A stretch of 64,000 nt of DNA. Origin: Catellatospora bangladeshensis. GTDB taxonomy: Bacteria > Actinomycetota > Actinomycetes > Mycobacteriales > Micromonosporaceae. The notes under the pieces are model-generated. The model ran no database searches. It saw only the letters and a list, made by a program, of their open reading frames with translations, and was not told where the DNA came from. Below are positions 1 through 8,965 of this stretch, in pieces. The stretch spans positions 62,001-126,000 of the forward strand of contig NZ_BONF01000005.1 in the NCBI RefSeq assembly GCF_016862575.1, given 5' to 3'. The stretch's first letter is position 1. Each line of letters opens with the position of its first letter. The translations under genes and the position numbers were made by a program.

Positions 1-308
1 GGGTCCTGCATCACCAGCTGGATGTTGCGGCGCAGCTTGCGCTGCTCCGCCGCGGACAGCTTCAGCACGTCCCGGCCCTGGTAGCGGATCGACCCGGCGG
101 TCGGCTGCTCCAGGTTCATCAGCAGCTTGGCCAGCGTCGACTTGCCACAGCCGGACTCGCCGACGATGCCCAGGGTCTCACCCTTGTGCAGGTCCAGCGA
201 GACGCCGTCCACCGCCTTGATCTGCCCGACCGTCTTCTTGAAGAGGACGCCCTTGCGGATCGGGAAGTGCTTGACCAGGTCGCGTACTTCGAGGATCACG
301 TCACTCAC
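1..308 (-). CDS. Peptide ABC transporter ATPase, DppF/OppF type (5' part only)
   Basis: The gene starts with GTG at 308 and runs off the left edge, so only about 102 N-terminal residues are present. The protein begins VSDVILEVRDLVKHFPI and carries a complete Walker A motif (GESGCGKST) followed by the segment leading to the Q-loop (NIQLVMQD). This is the second cytoplasmic ATPase of an oligopeptide/dipeptide importer; in this family it pairs with the DppD-type ATPase encoded just upstream to power uptake. Its start overlaps the end of that gene by 8 bases (GTGAGTGA), which indicates translational coupling. It is the last visible gene of a five-gene minus-strand operon. The family assignment is secure; the exact substrate is not known. 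Confidence 0.9.
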   Translation of the reverse strand, partial: MSDVILEVRDLVKHFPIRKGVLFKKTVGQIKAVDGVSLDLHKGETLGIVGESGCGKSTLAKLLMNLEQPTAGSIRYQGRDVLKLSAAEQRKLRRNIQLVMQD

Positions 309-1335
309 GGCCGACCAGCTCCTCTGCGAAGTGGCACGCGCTGGCCCGGTCGCCCAGCTGGATCAGCGCCGGCCGCTCGGCCGAGCAGATGTCGCGCGCC
401 ATCCGGCACCGGGGGTGGAAGGCGCAGCCCGAGGGAATGCGCAGCAGGTTAGGCGGCAGACCCTTGATGGTGTTGAGCTCCTGGCCCTTGAGGTCCAGGC
501 GCGGCAGCGAGTCCAGCAGCGCCATCGTGTAGGGGTGGCAGGGCTTGGCGTACAGCGAGTGCACGTCCGCCTGCTCCACGATCCGGCCGGCGTACATGAC
601 CGCGATCCGGTCCGCGACGTCGGCGACCACGCCGAGGTCGTGGGTGATCAGGATCATGCCCATGTTCCGCTCCCGGCGGATCTCCGCGAGCAGGTCCATG
701 ATCTGGGCCTGCACGGTCACGTCGAGAGCCGTGGTGGGCTCGTCGGCGATCAGGATCTCCGGGTCCAGCGCCAGCGACATCGCGATCATCACGCGCTGCC
801 GCATACCGCCGGAGAACTGGTGCGGGTAGTCGTTGATACGGGTGGCCGCGGCCGGGATCTTGACCTGGTCCAGCAGCTCGATCGCGCGCTTCCTGCCGTC
901 GGCGCGGCTCATGCCCCGCCGCTTGCGGAAGAGCTCGGCGATCTGGAACCCGACCGTGAAGACCGGGTTCAGCGCCGACAGCGCGTCCTGGAAGACCATC
1001 GAGATGCCCTCGCCGCGGACGAGACGGCGCTCGTCCTTGGGCATGGTGAGCAGGTCCTTGCCGCGGAAGCGGATGGCGCCGCCCGTCACGAACCCCGGCG
1101 GGGTGTCGAGGATGCCCATGATGGTCTGCGCCGTGACGCTCTTGCCGGAGCCGGACTCGCCCAGCACCGCCAGCGTCTCGCCGGCGTCCACGTGGTACGA
1201 CACGCCGTTGATGACCTTGGCGACACCGTCCCGGGTGCGGAACTCCACGTGCAGGTTCTCCACCTCGAGGAGGTGCTGACCTGCCTTGCCGTCGGTGCCG
1301 AGGACCGGCGCCGTGTTCACCTTGATGTCCGTCAC
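301..1335 (-). CDS. Peptide ABC transporter ATPase, DppD/OppD type
   Basis: A 344-residue cytoplasmic ATPase. It has Walker A (GESGSGKS, about residues 58-65), the signature FSGGMRQRV, Walker B leading to ADEPTTALDV, and the C-terminal oligopeptide-transporter extension with the Cys-containing CHPYTMALL and GCAFHPRCRMA segments. That extension is typical of Dpp/Opp ATPases and can bind an iron-sulfur cluster in some members. The start is GTG at 1335, preceded by GGAGG at a 5-base spacing, and this SD overlaps the stop of the upstream permease. It works with the following DppF-type subunit to drive peptide import. Function as a peptide-type importer ATPase is well supported; specificity is not. 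Confidence 0.95.
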   Translation of the reverse strand: MTDIKVNTAPVLGTDGKAGQHLLEVENLHVEFRTRDGVAKVINGVSYHVDAGETLAVLGESGSGKSVTAQTIMGILDTPPGFVTGGAIRFRGKDLLTMPKDERRLVRGEGISMVFQDALSALNPVFTVGFQIAELFRKRRGMSRADGRKRAIELLDQVKIPAAATRINDYPHQFSGGMRQRVMIAMSLALDPEILIADEPTTALDVTVQAQIMDLLAEIRRERNMGMILITHDLGVVADVADRIAVMYAGRIVEQADVHSLYAKPCHPYTMALLDSLPRLDLKGQELNTIKGLPPNLLRIPSGCAFHPRCRMARDICSAERPALIQLGDRASACHFAEELVGRE

Positions 1336-1343
1336 GTCGCCTC

Positions 1344-2333
1344 CTAGCGCAGCTTCGGGTCGAGGGCGTCGCGTACGGCGTCACCGAGCATGACGAAGCT
1401 CAGCACCGCGACCACGAGGAACGCCGCGGGGAACGCCATGATGTACGGGGCGGGCTCCATGAAGTTGCGGCTCTCGCCGATCATGATGCCCCAGGAGACC
1501 ACCGGCGGGCGCAGGCCGACACCGAGGAACGACAGGGTCGCCTCCGCGCCGATGTACGCACCGAGCGTGATCGTGCCGACGACGACCATCGGCGCCATGG
1601 CGTTGGGCAGGACGTGCCGGAAGACGATCCGGCCCGGCCGCGCGCCCAGCGCCTGTGCGGCGTGCACGTAGTCGAGCTGTTTGGTGGACAGCACCGACGC
1701 TCGCATGATGCGGGCGAAGGACGGCCAGCCCAGCACGATGAACGTCAGGATCACCAGCGAGGTGATCCGGAAGGCGCTCGGGTCGCTCTGCACGGACGCG
1801 AACGTCGACAGGATCACCAGCGCGCCGAGCACGAACGGCAGGCCGAGGAAGATGTCGCCGAAGCGGGCCAGCAGGGTGTCCGTCCAGCCGCCCAGGTAGC
1901 CGCTGACGATGCCGAAGAAGCCGCCCAGCAGCATGTTGCCGAGCACCGCGAAGACGCCGACGACGATCGAGGCACGGGCGCCGTAGATGACCCGCGCGTA
2001 GATGTCCTGGCCCAGCACGTTGTACCCGAACTGGCCCTGCTCGCCGAACTTGAACCAGGCGCCGAAGTCCGGCTTCTCGAGGCTCTTGTGCAGGTCCTGG
2101 ACCGTGGGGTCGACGGAGCTGAACAGCTGCGGGAATGCCGCCATCAGCACGAAAATCGTGATCAGGATCGCGGAGATCACGAACAGCGGCTTGCGCCGCA
2201 GCTCGTACCACGCGTCACTCCACAGACCGCGGTTCTTCTCCTTGCGGGGAGCAACCTCGGCGGCGGCCGGGGTCGCCGGCACGGCGGTGGGCTCGGTGGG
2301 GCTGGTGGCGGTCGCCACCTCGGGGCTACTCAT
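1344..2333 (-). CDS. Peptide ABC transporter permease, DppC/OppC type
   Basis: A 329-residue integral membrane permease. I place the start at ATG 2333 (MSSPEVATATSP); the longer open frame to 2513 is Ser-rich shadow sequence overlapping the upstream permease gene. A Pro/Ala-rich cytoplasmic N-terminus precedes the first membrane helix (PLFVISAILITIFVLMAAF), then the BPD_transp_1 core with an EAA-type loop (AAQALGARPGRIVFRHVLPN). The start overlaps the upstream permease stop by 8 bases (ATGAGTAG), the same coupling geometry seen at the ATPase junction. With the DppB-type subunit it forms the transmembrane channel for peptides. Confidence 0.95.
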   Translation of the reverse strand: MSSPEVATATSPTEPTAVPATPAAAEVAPRKEKNRGLWSDAWYELRRKPLFVISAILITIFVLMAAFPQLFSSVDPTVQDLHKSLEKPDFGAWFKFGEQGQFGYNVLGQDIYARVIYGARASIVVGVFAVLGNMLLGGFFGIVSGYLGGWTDTLLARFGDIFLGLPFVLGALVILSTFASVQSDPSAFRITSLVILTFIVLGWPSFARIMRASVLSTKQLDYVHAAQALGARPGRIVFRHVLPNAMAPMVVVGTITLGAYIGAEATLSFLGVGLRPPVVSWGIMIGESRNFMEPAPYIMAFPAAFLVVAVLSFVMLGDAVRDALDPKLR

Positions 2334-3234
2334 AGCGGATCCTCGGGTCCAGGACGCCGTACAGCAGGTCGACGAGCAGGTTGACGACGAGGTAGACCAG
2401 CACGAGGATCGCCACGATGGAGACGACCACGCCGGACTCACGCCGGTTGATGGCACCGAAGAGCAGGCCGCCGATGCCGCGGATGTTGAAGATGCCCTCG
2501 GTGACGATGGCACCGCCCATCAGCGCGCCGAGGTCCAGGCCCAGCCAGGTGACCACCGGGATCATCGAGTTGCGCAGCAGGTGCACGCCGGTGACGCGGC
2601 TGGGGGTGAGGCCCTTGGCCACCGCGGTGCGCACGTAGTCGGCGCGGCGGTTCTCCACCAGGTTCACCCGGGTCAACCGGGTGATGTACGCCATCGAGCC
2701 ACTCGCCAGGATGATGCCTGGGATGATCAGCTCCACGAACGGCGCGTCGGGCGAGACCGACGACAGGCCGAGCGCGTACCGGGCCACCAGGCCGATCACG
2801 AAGATCGGGACGGCGATGAGGACCAGGGTCGAGACCAGCACCAGGTTGTCGATGAAGCTGCCCCGGCGCAGGCCGGTGAGCACACCGGCGGTGATGCCGA
2901 TCAGCGCCTCCGCGACGACCGCGACGAGCGCCAGCTTCATGGAGATGGGGAACGCCTGGGCCAGCAGCTCACCGATCTCGGTGCCGTTGAAGGTCTGGCC
3001 GAAGTTACCCGTGATCAGGTTCTTCAGGTACATCAGGTACTGGACGGGCAGCGGCTCGTCCAGGTTGAACTTCTCGGTCATGTACGTGACGTAGGCCTCG
3101 GGGCACTTCTTCTCGCCACAACGACCGGCGAAGGGGTCACCTGGGAGTCCCCACACCAGGAACCAGATGAGAAACGTCGTGCCGATGAAGACAGGGATCG
3201 CCTGCAGCAACCGGCGGAGGGCATACCGCCCCAT
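2326..3234 (-). CDS. Peptide ABC transporter permease, DppB/OppB type
   Basis: A 302-residue permease beginning MGRYALRRLLQAIPVFIGTT, the classic DppB N-terminus of one helix followed by a periplasmic-side loop. That loop carries two cysteines (about residues 39 and 44, in GRCGEKKCPE), which is unusual for the family but seen in some actinomycete members and may form a disulfide. The C-terminal part has the transport core and an EAA loop (AVAKGLTPSRVTGVHLLRNS). The start has GAGGAG six bases upstream. It is the first gene after an intercistronic hairpin that separates it from the binding-protein gene, so it is probably made in lower amount than that protein. Confidence 0.95.
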   Translation of the reverse strand: MGRYALRRLLQAIPVFIGTTFLIWFLVWGLPGDPFAGRCGEKKCPEAYVTYMTEKFNLDEPLPVQYLMYLKNLITGNFGQTFNGTEIGELLAQAFPISMKLALVAVVAEALIGITAGVLTGLRRGSFIDNLVLVSTLVLIAVPIFVIGLVARYALGLSSVSPDAPFVELIIPGIILASGSMAYITRLTRVNLVENRRADYVRTAVAKGLTPSRVTGVHLLRNSMIPVVTWLGLDLGALMGGAIVTEGIFNIRGIGGLLFGAINRRESGVVVSIVAILVLVYLVVNLLVDLLYGVLDPRIRYE

Positions 3235-3272
3235 GTCTTACTCCTCACTGAGCCTCGCTGAACATGAGCGAC

Positions 3273-3300
3273 GTGCCGCGGCCCGCTAGGGCCGCGGCAC
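3273..3300 (-). promoter_or_regulatory. Intercistronic hairpin between binding-protein and permease genes
   Basis: Perfect 12-bp stem GTGCCGCGGCCC / GGGCCGCGGCAC with a 4-base loop, between the stop of the substrate-binding gene and the start of the DppB-type permease. No T-run follows on the minus strand, so it looks more like an mRNA-stabilising or partial-termination structure than a full terminator. Such hairpins are known in other importers to raise binding protein over membrane subunits; that role here is inferred. Confidence 0.75.
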
Positions 3301-3327
3301 GCCTCCCGTTATTCAGGGTCTTCTAGC

Positions 3328-4965
3328 TCACTTGACCGTGACGGAAACCAGGTCGAGCTCGCCGAAGGTGTTGATCACCACGTTGTCCAGCTTCTCGGAC
3401 CAGACCGTCTGCTGCGACGAGTGCCACAGCGGGATGGTCGGCATGAGGTTCGGCAGCATGGCCTCGGCCTCCTGGTAGAGCTTCTCCGCAGCCGCGAGGT
3501 CGGCGGTGCCGTCGGCCTCCTTCAGCTTGTCGTCGAAGGCCTTGTCCGAGAACTTGCCGTCGTTGGACGACGCGTCGGTGCGCAGCAGCGGGTTCAGCCA
3601 GTTCTCGATGCTCGGGTAGTCGGCCTGCCAGCCGGCACGCGACATACCGGTCATCTTCTCGCCCACGACCAGGGTGCGGAACTCACCGAAGGTCGGGAAC
3701 GGCTTGCCCTTGCACTCGGTGCCCAGCGCCTGCGAGATGCTGCCGCAGACCGCGTCCACCCAGTCCTTGTGCGAGGCGTCACCGTTGTAGGCCAGCGACA
3801 GCTCCTTCGGCTTCACCGGCGCGGCGTCCCAGAGGGCCTTCGCGGCGGCGGCGTCGAACTTGCAGGCCGCGCCACACACGTCGGCCTTGTAGCCGGACAT
3901 GTTCGGGTTGACCCAGCCGTTCATCGGGATGCGGGTGCCGTTGAAGATCTTGTCGATCACCAGCTGGCGGTCGATCGCCATCGAGATGGCCTTGCGGATG
4001 TTCGGGTCGTTGTAGCCCGGCAGCCAGGTCGGCATCGCGATGAACGCGGAGACCGAGATCGGCTTGTTGCTGGCACGGTCGCCGAAGTCCGACTTGTACT
4101 GGTTGCCCACCAGCTTGGCCGACGGGACCTGCTGCTGGAAGTCGATGGTGCCGTTCTTGACGTCCTCGTACGCAGCGGCGTCGTCGGTGTAGACGCGGAA
4201 GATGACGTCCTTGACCTTCGCCTTGTCAGCGCCCTGGTAGTCGTCGTAGCGGGTCACGACCAGCTCGGTGTTCTTGGTCCACTTGGACAGCTTGAACGGG
4301 CCGTTGCCGATCGGGGCCTGGCCGAACTTCGCCGGGTCGGCGAAGAACGCGTCCGGCAGCGGCATGAACGCCGCGTAGCCGACCTTGATCGGCCACAGGT
4401 TGGACGGGCCGGCGAGGGTCACCTCGAAGGTGGTGTCGTCGACGACCTTCAGGCCGGAGAGCTTGTCGGTGGCCGGCTTCGGAGCCGTCTTCGGGCCCTC
4501 CTCGCCGTCCGGGTCCTCGGTGTGCACCTGGTCGAAGCCCGCGATGTCGGCGAAGAAGCTGCCGTTGATCAGACCGTTGGGCGAGTACGCCGCGTAGTTC
4601 CACGCGTCGACGTAGTTCTTCGCCACGACCGGCGTGCCGTCGTGCCACTTCCAGCCCGACTTGAGCTTGACCGTCCAGGTCTTGCCGTTGTCGGCCGAGG
4701 TGATCGACTCCGCGTTCGCCATCTCGGTCTTGGCGTCCTTGGGGGCGTACTGGGTCAGACCGGTGAACAGCGCGTCGATGACGACACCGCCCTGGGTCTC
4801 CGAGGTGCCCGCCGGGATCAGCGGGTTCTGCGGCTCGCCCCAGCTGATGATGAAGGAGCCGTCCTTCTTCTCGGGCTCAACCGGGTCGGCGCTGGAACAG
4901 CCAGCGGCCGCCAGGGCGACAGCCGTCAGACCGACTGCCACCTTCCATGGGGTAATCCCACGCAT
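3328..4965 (-). CDS. Peptide-binding lipoprotein (SBP family 5, DppA/OppA type)
   Basis: A 545-residue extracytoplasmic binding protein. The N-terminus is a lipoprotein signal peptide with lipobox LAAAGC, Cys about residue 23. The mature part has the family-5 pattern: FIISWGEPQNPLIP, GKTWTVKLKSGWKWHDGTPV, and a late segment where RKAISMAIDRQLVIDKIF marks the second lobe. It captures peptides outside the membrane and hands them to the permeases encoded downstream. The start at 4965 has GAGGAGG eight bases upstream. The 250 bases upstream (4966-5215) hold the operon promoter, but I could not fix its -10/-35. First gene of the importer operon. Confidence 0.95.
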   Translation of the reverse strand: MRGITPWKVAVGLTAVALAAAGCSSADPVEPEKKDGSFIISWGEPQNPLIPAGTSETQGGVVIDALFTGLTQYAPKDAKTEMANAESITSADNGKTWTVKLKSGWKWHDGTPVVAKNYVDAWNYAAYSPNGLINGSFFADIAGFDQVHTEDPDGEEGPKTAPKPATDKLSGLKVVDDTTFEVTLAGPSNLWPIKVGYAAFMPLPDAFFADPAKFGQAPIGNGPFKLSKWTKNTELVVTRYDDYQGADKAKVKDVIFRVYTDDAAAYEDVKNGTIDFQQQVPSAKLVGNQYKSDFGDRASNKPISVSAFIAMPTWLPGYNDPNIRKAISMAIDRQLVIDKIFNGTRIPMNGWVNPNMSGYKADVCGAACKFDAAAAKALWDAAPVKPKELSLAYNGDASHKDWVDAVCGSISQALGTECKGKPFPTFGEFRTLVVGEKMTGMSRAGWQADYPSIENWLNPLLRTDASSNDGKFSDKAFDDKLKEADGTADLAAAEKLYQEAEAMLPNLMPTIPLWHSSQQTVWSEKLDNVVINTFGELDLVSVTVK

Positions 4966-5215
4966 GCGTGTGCCTCCTCAGGCGCTCACGAGGGGGTGTG
5001 AGGTGGCCACACTTTCGCACCCCGCGACCACGCGCCGGAAGGGCCTGATACCAACCCGTTACCGAGCCGGGACGACGCCGATATCCCACAAAGAAATCTT
5101 TCACATCTCCGCGCGATCTCTTGACCAGCGGCTTTAGGGGCCACTCAGCCCGAAGTTGATCTAGGAGCGAAACACGACGGTAACTGGCATCCCAATCTAT
5201 GGGCGATACCGAGAG

Positions 5216-5881
5216 TCACACCAGGCGTCGATCCGCCGCCCACCGCGACAGCTCGTAGCGGTTGGACATCTGGAGCTTGCGGAGCACGTTCGAGACGTGG
5301 GTCTCCACCGTCTTGATGGAGATGAACAGCTCCTTGGCGATCTCCTTGTACGCGTACCCCCGCGCCAGCAGCCGCAGCACCTCCCGCTCCCGGTTGGTCA
5401 GCTGGTCCAGCTCCGGATCGGCGACCGGCGCGTCCGGCCGGGCCGCGAACGCGTCCAGCACGAACCCGGCCAGCCGTGGGGAGAACACCGCGTCCCCGTC
5501 GGCCACCCGGCGGATCGCGTCCACCAGGTCCTCCGGCGAGATGGTCTTGGTCACGTAACCGCGCGCACCGGCCCGGATCAACCCGATCACGTCCTCGGCG
5601 GCGTCGGACACCGACAGCGCCAGGAACTTCACCTGCGGCTGCGCCCGGCGCACCGCGTCCAGCACGGCCCGGCCGCCGCCGTCGGGCATGTGCACGTCCA
5701 GCAGCACCACGTCCGGCACGACCGAGCCGATCATGGAGATGGCCTGCGCCACGGTGGCCGCCTCGCCCACCACGTCGACGTGCGCGCCCAGCTCCGCGCG
5801 CACCCCCGCCCGGAACATCCCGTGGTCGTCGACCAGGAACACCCGCAGCCGCGGGCCGCCGCCACCGGCGCTCTCGCTCAT
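5216..5881 (-). CDS. NarL/LuxR-type response regulator
   Basis: A 221-residue two-component regulator starting at ATG 5881 (MSESAGGGGPRLRVFLVDD). The receiver domain is complete: acidic pair VDDH near the N-terminus, phosphoacceptor Asp in LLDVHMPDGG, and conserved Lys in YVTKTI. A LuxR-type helix-turn-helix (LTNREREVLRLLARGYAYKEIAKELF is split here as LTNREREVLRLL and YKEIAKELF) fills the C-terminus. The start overlaps the end of the histidine kinase gene by 4 bases (ATGA), so the two are co-translated and form a cognate pair. The kinase has a PspC-like sensor and a PspC/toastrack gene is divergent, so its targets probably concern envelope stress; that is inference. Confidence 0.95.
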   Translation of the reverse strand: MSESAGGGGPRLRVFLVDDHGMFRAGVRAELGAHVDVVGEAATVAQAISMIGSVVPDVVLLDVHMPDGGGRAVLDAVRRAQPQVKFLALSVSDAAEDVIGLIRAGARGYVTKTISPEDLVDAIRRVADGDAVFSPRLAGFVLDAFAARPDAPVADPELDQLTNREREVLRLLARGYAYKEIAKELFISIKTVETHVSNVLRKLQMSNRYELSRWAADRRLV

Positions 5882-7191
5882 GCCTTCTCCTCCTTCGGCT
5901 CCCTCGGCGAGGTCACCGCCATGGTCAGCCTGACCTCGGTGCCCTCGCCGATCTCGCTGCGTATCTCCGCCTGCCCGCCGTGCCGCGCCATGCGCCCGAT
6001 GATCGAACCACGGACGCCGTGCCGCCGCTCCTCCACCGACGCCGGGTCGAAGCCCTTGCCTCGGTCGCGGACGAACACGCTCAGCATCGTCGGCTCGGCC
6101 TCGGCGTACAACGACACGCTCTTGACCTGGGCGTGGCGGGCCGCGTTGACCAGCGCCTCGCGGGCCGCGGCCACGATCGCGGCCACCTTGTCGTCCACGG
6201 TGCGGTCGCCGACCACCACCGCCTCCACGGCGATGCCGTACGTGTCCTCGACCTCGGCGGCGGCCTGCTGCAGGGCCGCCGCGAAGTGCTCGGTCGGCGA
6301 GCCGGTCGGCTGGTAGAGCCAGTTGCGCAGGCTGCGCTCCTGGCCGCGGGCGATGCGCTGGACCGCGGCCGGGTCGCCCGCGTTGCGCTGGATCAGCGCC
6401 AGCGTGTGCAGCACCTGGTCGTGCACCATCGCGGCCAGCTCGGCCCGCTCCTGCTCCCGGATCCGGCCCTCCCGCTCGGTGCGCAGCGCGACCAGCGTGC
6501 GCCACAGCACCGGCGCGGCGACCAGCCCCACCCCGGCGAGCGCCACCAGCGCGAACGCGACCGCACGCCACATGTCGGCCCAGGAGACGCCCTCCACCAC
6601 CGGGGAGTAGAGGAACACCAGCCCGAGGATGCCCACCGCCACCAGCACCCCGCCGGCCAGGAAGCGCAGCAGGTAGATCCGCCGGTCGCCGTCGGACAGC
6701 GCGGCCAGCCACGGCGCCGACGGCGACTGGTCCGACCAGCGCTGGCGCCGGTCCGGGTCGCTCTGGTGCCAGATGATGCCCGCGCCGACCGCGACCAGCG
6801 CCACCAGCCAGCCCACGGTCATGCCGATGCCGCCGTTGTTGAGCAGCGTGCTGATGACCATCAGGACCAGCCCGGCGGCCAGGAACGGGGCCAGCCGCAG
6901 CAGCGAGCGGCGCGACGGCTCGCCCGGCGCGGCCGGCAGCACCGCCCAGAACGCGGCGTAGAGCAGCGCGCCCAGGCCGTTGATGGGCAGCAGCAGGACG
7001 AAGATGATCCGGATCAGCGTGGGCGACAGGCGGGTGTTCGCCGCGATGCCCCCGGCCACCCCGGCGACCAGGCGGTCGGTCCGGGAACGGGTCAGACGGG
7101 GGTGTCCGGGCGCGGAGGGCTGCACGGGATCGATGGTTTCACGGGTGCGGCCCTGCCGCCCACGGGTGAGACCCCGGATACAGGGCGGCAC
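5878..7191 (-). CDS. PspC-domain sensor histidine kinase
   Basis: About 437 residues. The N-terminus carries a PspC domain (RLVAGVAGGIAANTRLSPT then a membrane helix), followed by further membrane helices to about residue 220. Next is a HisKA_3 domain with the phosphorylatable His in MVHDQVLHTLALIQ, then an HATPase domain with N-box ALVNAARHA and G1 box DRGKGFD. It should sense envelope stress and phosphorylate the co-translated LuxR-type regulator. The start is uncertain: GTG at 7191 gives the full frame, and GTG at 7125 is an alternative just before the PspC domain. It is divergent from a PspC/toastrack gene with about 70 bases between starts. PspC-kinase fusions of this kind are known in actinobacteria. 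Confidence 0.92.
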   Translation of the reverse strand: MPPCIRGLTRGRQGRTRETIDPVQPSAPGHPRLTRSRTDRLVAGVAGGIAANTRLSPTLIRIIFVLLLPINGLGALLYAAFWAVLPAAPGEPSRRSLLRLAPFLAAGLVLMVISTLLNNGGIGMTVGWLVALVAVGAGIIWHQSDPDRRQRWSDQSPSAPWLAALSDGDRRIYLLRFLAGGVLVAVGILGLVFLYSPVVEGVSWADMWRAVAFALVALAGVGLVAAPVLWRTLVALRTEREGRIREQERAELAAMVHDQVLHTLALIQRNAGDPAAVQRIARGQERSLRNWLYQPTGSPTEHFAAALQQAAAEVEDTYGIAVEAVVVGDRTVDDKVAAIVAAAREALVNAARHAQVKSVSLYAEAEPTMLSVFVRDRGKGFDPASVEERRHGVRGSIIGRMARHGGQAEIRSEIGEGTEVRLTMAVTSPREPKEEKA

Positions 7192-7261
7192 CGCATCTCA
7201 GGGTCGGGTCAGGGTCGGGTCCTGAGGCAGGTCGGGCCGCTCGCGGGCCACCATCGAAGGC

Positions 7262-8578
7262 ATGAGCGACGAGACCCCCACGCCCGGCGGCGCGGCGCCC
7301 ACCGCCGAGGCGCCGCCCGGGGCGCAGGAACAGCCCCCTCCGCAGGGCGGGCCTTCCCCATACGTGTCCTGGGCCGCGCCGTACGGCCTGATCCGGCCGC
7401 GGCACGGCCGCTACCTGGCCGGGGTGTGCGGTGCGCTGGCCCGCGCGACCAGGACCGACCCGGTGCTGTGGCGCGTGCTGATCGGCGTGCTGTCGATCTT
7501 CGGCATCGGCGTCGTGATCTACCTCGCCGCCTGGCTGCTCACCCCGGCCGAGGACGACACCGCCTCGCCGGTCGAGGCGCTGTTCGGGCGCGGCTACTCC
7601 AGCACCTCCTCGACGCTGGCCCTGGTGCTGAGCGTGCTCACGGTGATCCTCATCGGGGCGGTGACCAACAGCTTCGAGGTCGCCGTCATCGCCGCGATCG
7701 GCCTGGTCATCGCCGCGCTGGTGGTCAGCCGTAACAGCCCCGGCGGGGCCGGCCGGGCGCCGCGCAGCGCGCCGGGCGCCACCTACCTGCCGCCGGTGTA
7801 CTCGGCACCGGTGACCGTGCCGGCCGCCGCGCCCGCCCCGGGCGTGGTGACCGAGCCCGTGCCACCGGTGGACCCCGCCGGTTACCGGGCCCCGTTCGCC
7901 CCGCACGGCCCGTACGCCCAGGCGGCCCCGCCGCCGCCCCCGCCGCCGCCGGTCAAGGCGCCGAAGGTGAAGCCGGAGCCGTCGCGGCTCGGCCGCCTGA
8001 TCTTCGGGCTGATCATGCTCGTGGTCGGCGCGCTGGCCATGGCCGACATGGCCGGGGTGTCCGTGCCGGGCAGCACGTACGTCGCCGCCGCGCTCGGCGT
8101 CACCGGTCTCGGCCTGGTCCTCGGCGCCTGGTTCGGCCGGGCCCGCGGCTGGATCTGGATCGGCGTGGTGCTGGCACTGGTCCTGCCGATGGTCGCCGCG
8201 GGCGGCGACTGGAGCCGGGAGCGCAGCCAGGCGGGCACCGTGGTCTGGATGCCCACCACCGTGGCGGAGCTGCACGACCGCTACGAGCACCGCTTCGGGG
8301 AGGCCACGCTGGACCTGACCGCGCTCGACCTCACCGGTCAGGACCTGCAGGTCACCGCGCAGATCACGGCCGGCCAGCTGCGCGTCATCGTGCCGGAGAA
8401 GACCGACGTCATCGTCGAGACCAGGGTGAACCTGGCCGACGCCGACGTCTTCGGCCGCGACATCAGCGGCGCGGGCCAGCGGGACACCCAGACCAGCCTC
8501 GGCCCCGACGGCAAGGGCGGCGGCACGCTGCGCCTGGTGCTCGACGTCAACCTCGGACACGCGGAGGTGGTCCGGTGA
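7262..8578 (+). CDS. PspC-domain membrane protein with C-terminal toastrack/LiaF-like domain
   Basis: A 438-residue membrane protein. Residues about 38-100 form a PspC domain (LIRPRHGRYLAGVCGALARA, then a helix IYLAAWLLTPAEDD). A second pair of helices, a Pro/Ala-rich cytoplasmic linker with a polyproline run (about residues 220-230), and further helices follow. The C-terminal roughly 110 residues are a beta-rich domain (FGEATLDLTALDLTGQDLQV, LRVIVPEKTDVIVETRVNLAD) that matches the toastrack/LiaF-type C-terminal fold. It sits back to back with the PspC kinase and probably feeds stress information to it. The stop overlaps the next gene (GTGA). Confidence 0.9.
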   Translation: MSDETPTPGGAAPTAEAPPGAQEQPPPQGGPSPYVSWAAPYGLIRPRHGRYLAGVCGALARATRTDPVLWRVLIGVLSIFGIGVVIYLAAWLLTPAEDDTASPVEALFGRGYSSTSSTLALVLSVLTVILIGAVTNSFEVAVIAAIGLVIAALVVSRNSPGGAGRAPRSAPGATYLPPVYSAPVTVPAAAPAPGVVTEPVPPVDPAGYRAPFAPHGPYAQAAPPPPPPPPVKAPKVKPEPSRLGRLIFGLIMLVVGALAMADMAGVSVPGSTYVAAALGVTGLGLVLGAWFGRARGWIWIGVVLALVLPMVAAGGDWSRERSQAGTVVWMPTTVAELHDRYEHRFGEATLDLTALDLTGQDLQVTAQITAGQLRVIVPEKTDVIVETRVNLADADVFGRDISGAGQRDTQTSLGPDGKGGGTLRLVLDVNLGHAEVVR

Positions 8579-8838
8579 AGAACCACCGCACCGACTCGGT
8601 ATCGCTCTTCTTCGGCCTGGTGTTCCTGCTGGTGTCGGGCGCGTTCCTGGCCCGGCACGCCTTCGACGTCGAGCTGCCCTCGCTGGGCTGGTTCATCGCC
8701 GGCGGCCTGATCATCCTGGGCGTGCTAGCCGTGCTCGGCGCGCTGTCGCCCAAGCGGCAGCCGGCCCCGATCCCGGCGGAGCCGGCTCCGGCGGACGCGG
8801 AGACCGCCGAGCAGCCCCCGGTGGAGCACGCGGGCTGA
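8575..8838 (+). CDS. Small two-helix membrane protein of the PspC operon
   Basis: An 87-residue protein starting at GTG 8575, overlapping the stop of the PspC/toastrack gene by 4 bases. It has two predicted membrane helices (VSLFFGLVFLLVSGAFLA and LGWFIAGGLIILGVLAVLGAL) and an Ala/Pro/Glu-rich tail. I do not recognise a named family; it resembles the short LiaI-type helix-pair proteins that accompany PspC/toastrack genes, an assignment made from context. A strong hairpin follows it directly, so it is the last gene of its operon. Confidence 0.8.
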   Translation: MKNHRTDSVSLFFGLVFLLVSGAFLARHAFDVELPSLGWFIAGGLIILGVLAVLGALSPKRQPAPIPAEPAPADAETAEQPPVEHAG

Positions 8839-8853
8839 AGCCCGCGCCACCCA

Positions 8854-8889
8854 GCGCCCCTCACCGCGCGAGCCCGCGGTGAGGGGCGC
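8854..8889 (+). terminator. Terminator of the PspC operon
   Basis: Perfect 15-bp stem (GCGCCCCTCACCGCG and its complement) with a 6-base loop, 15 bases after the stop of the small membrane protein, followed by TTATGCT. The long GC stem and position support intrinsic termination, though the T-run is poor. Confidence 0.8.
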
Positions 8890-8965
8890 TTATGCTGACC
8901 GGTGGACGAGCGAGCGAACCACACGGCCCGGTGAGGCTCATGCCGTCAGTGGGAAAGAAGGACAC

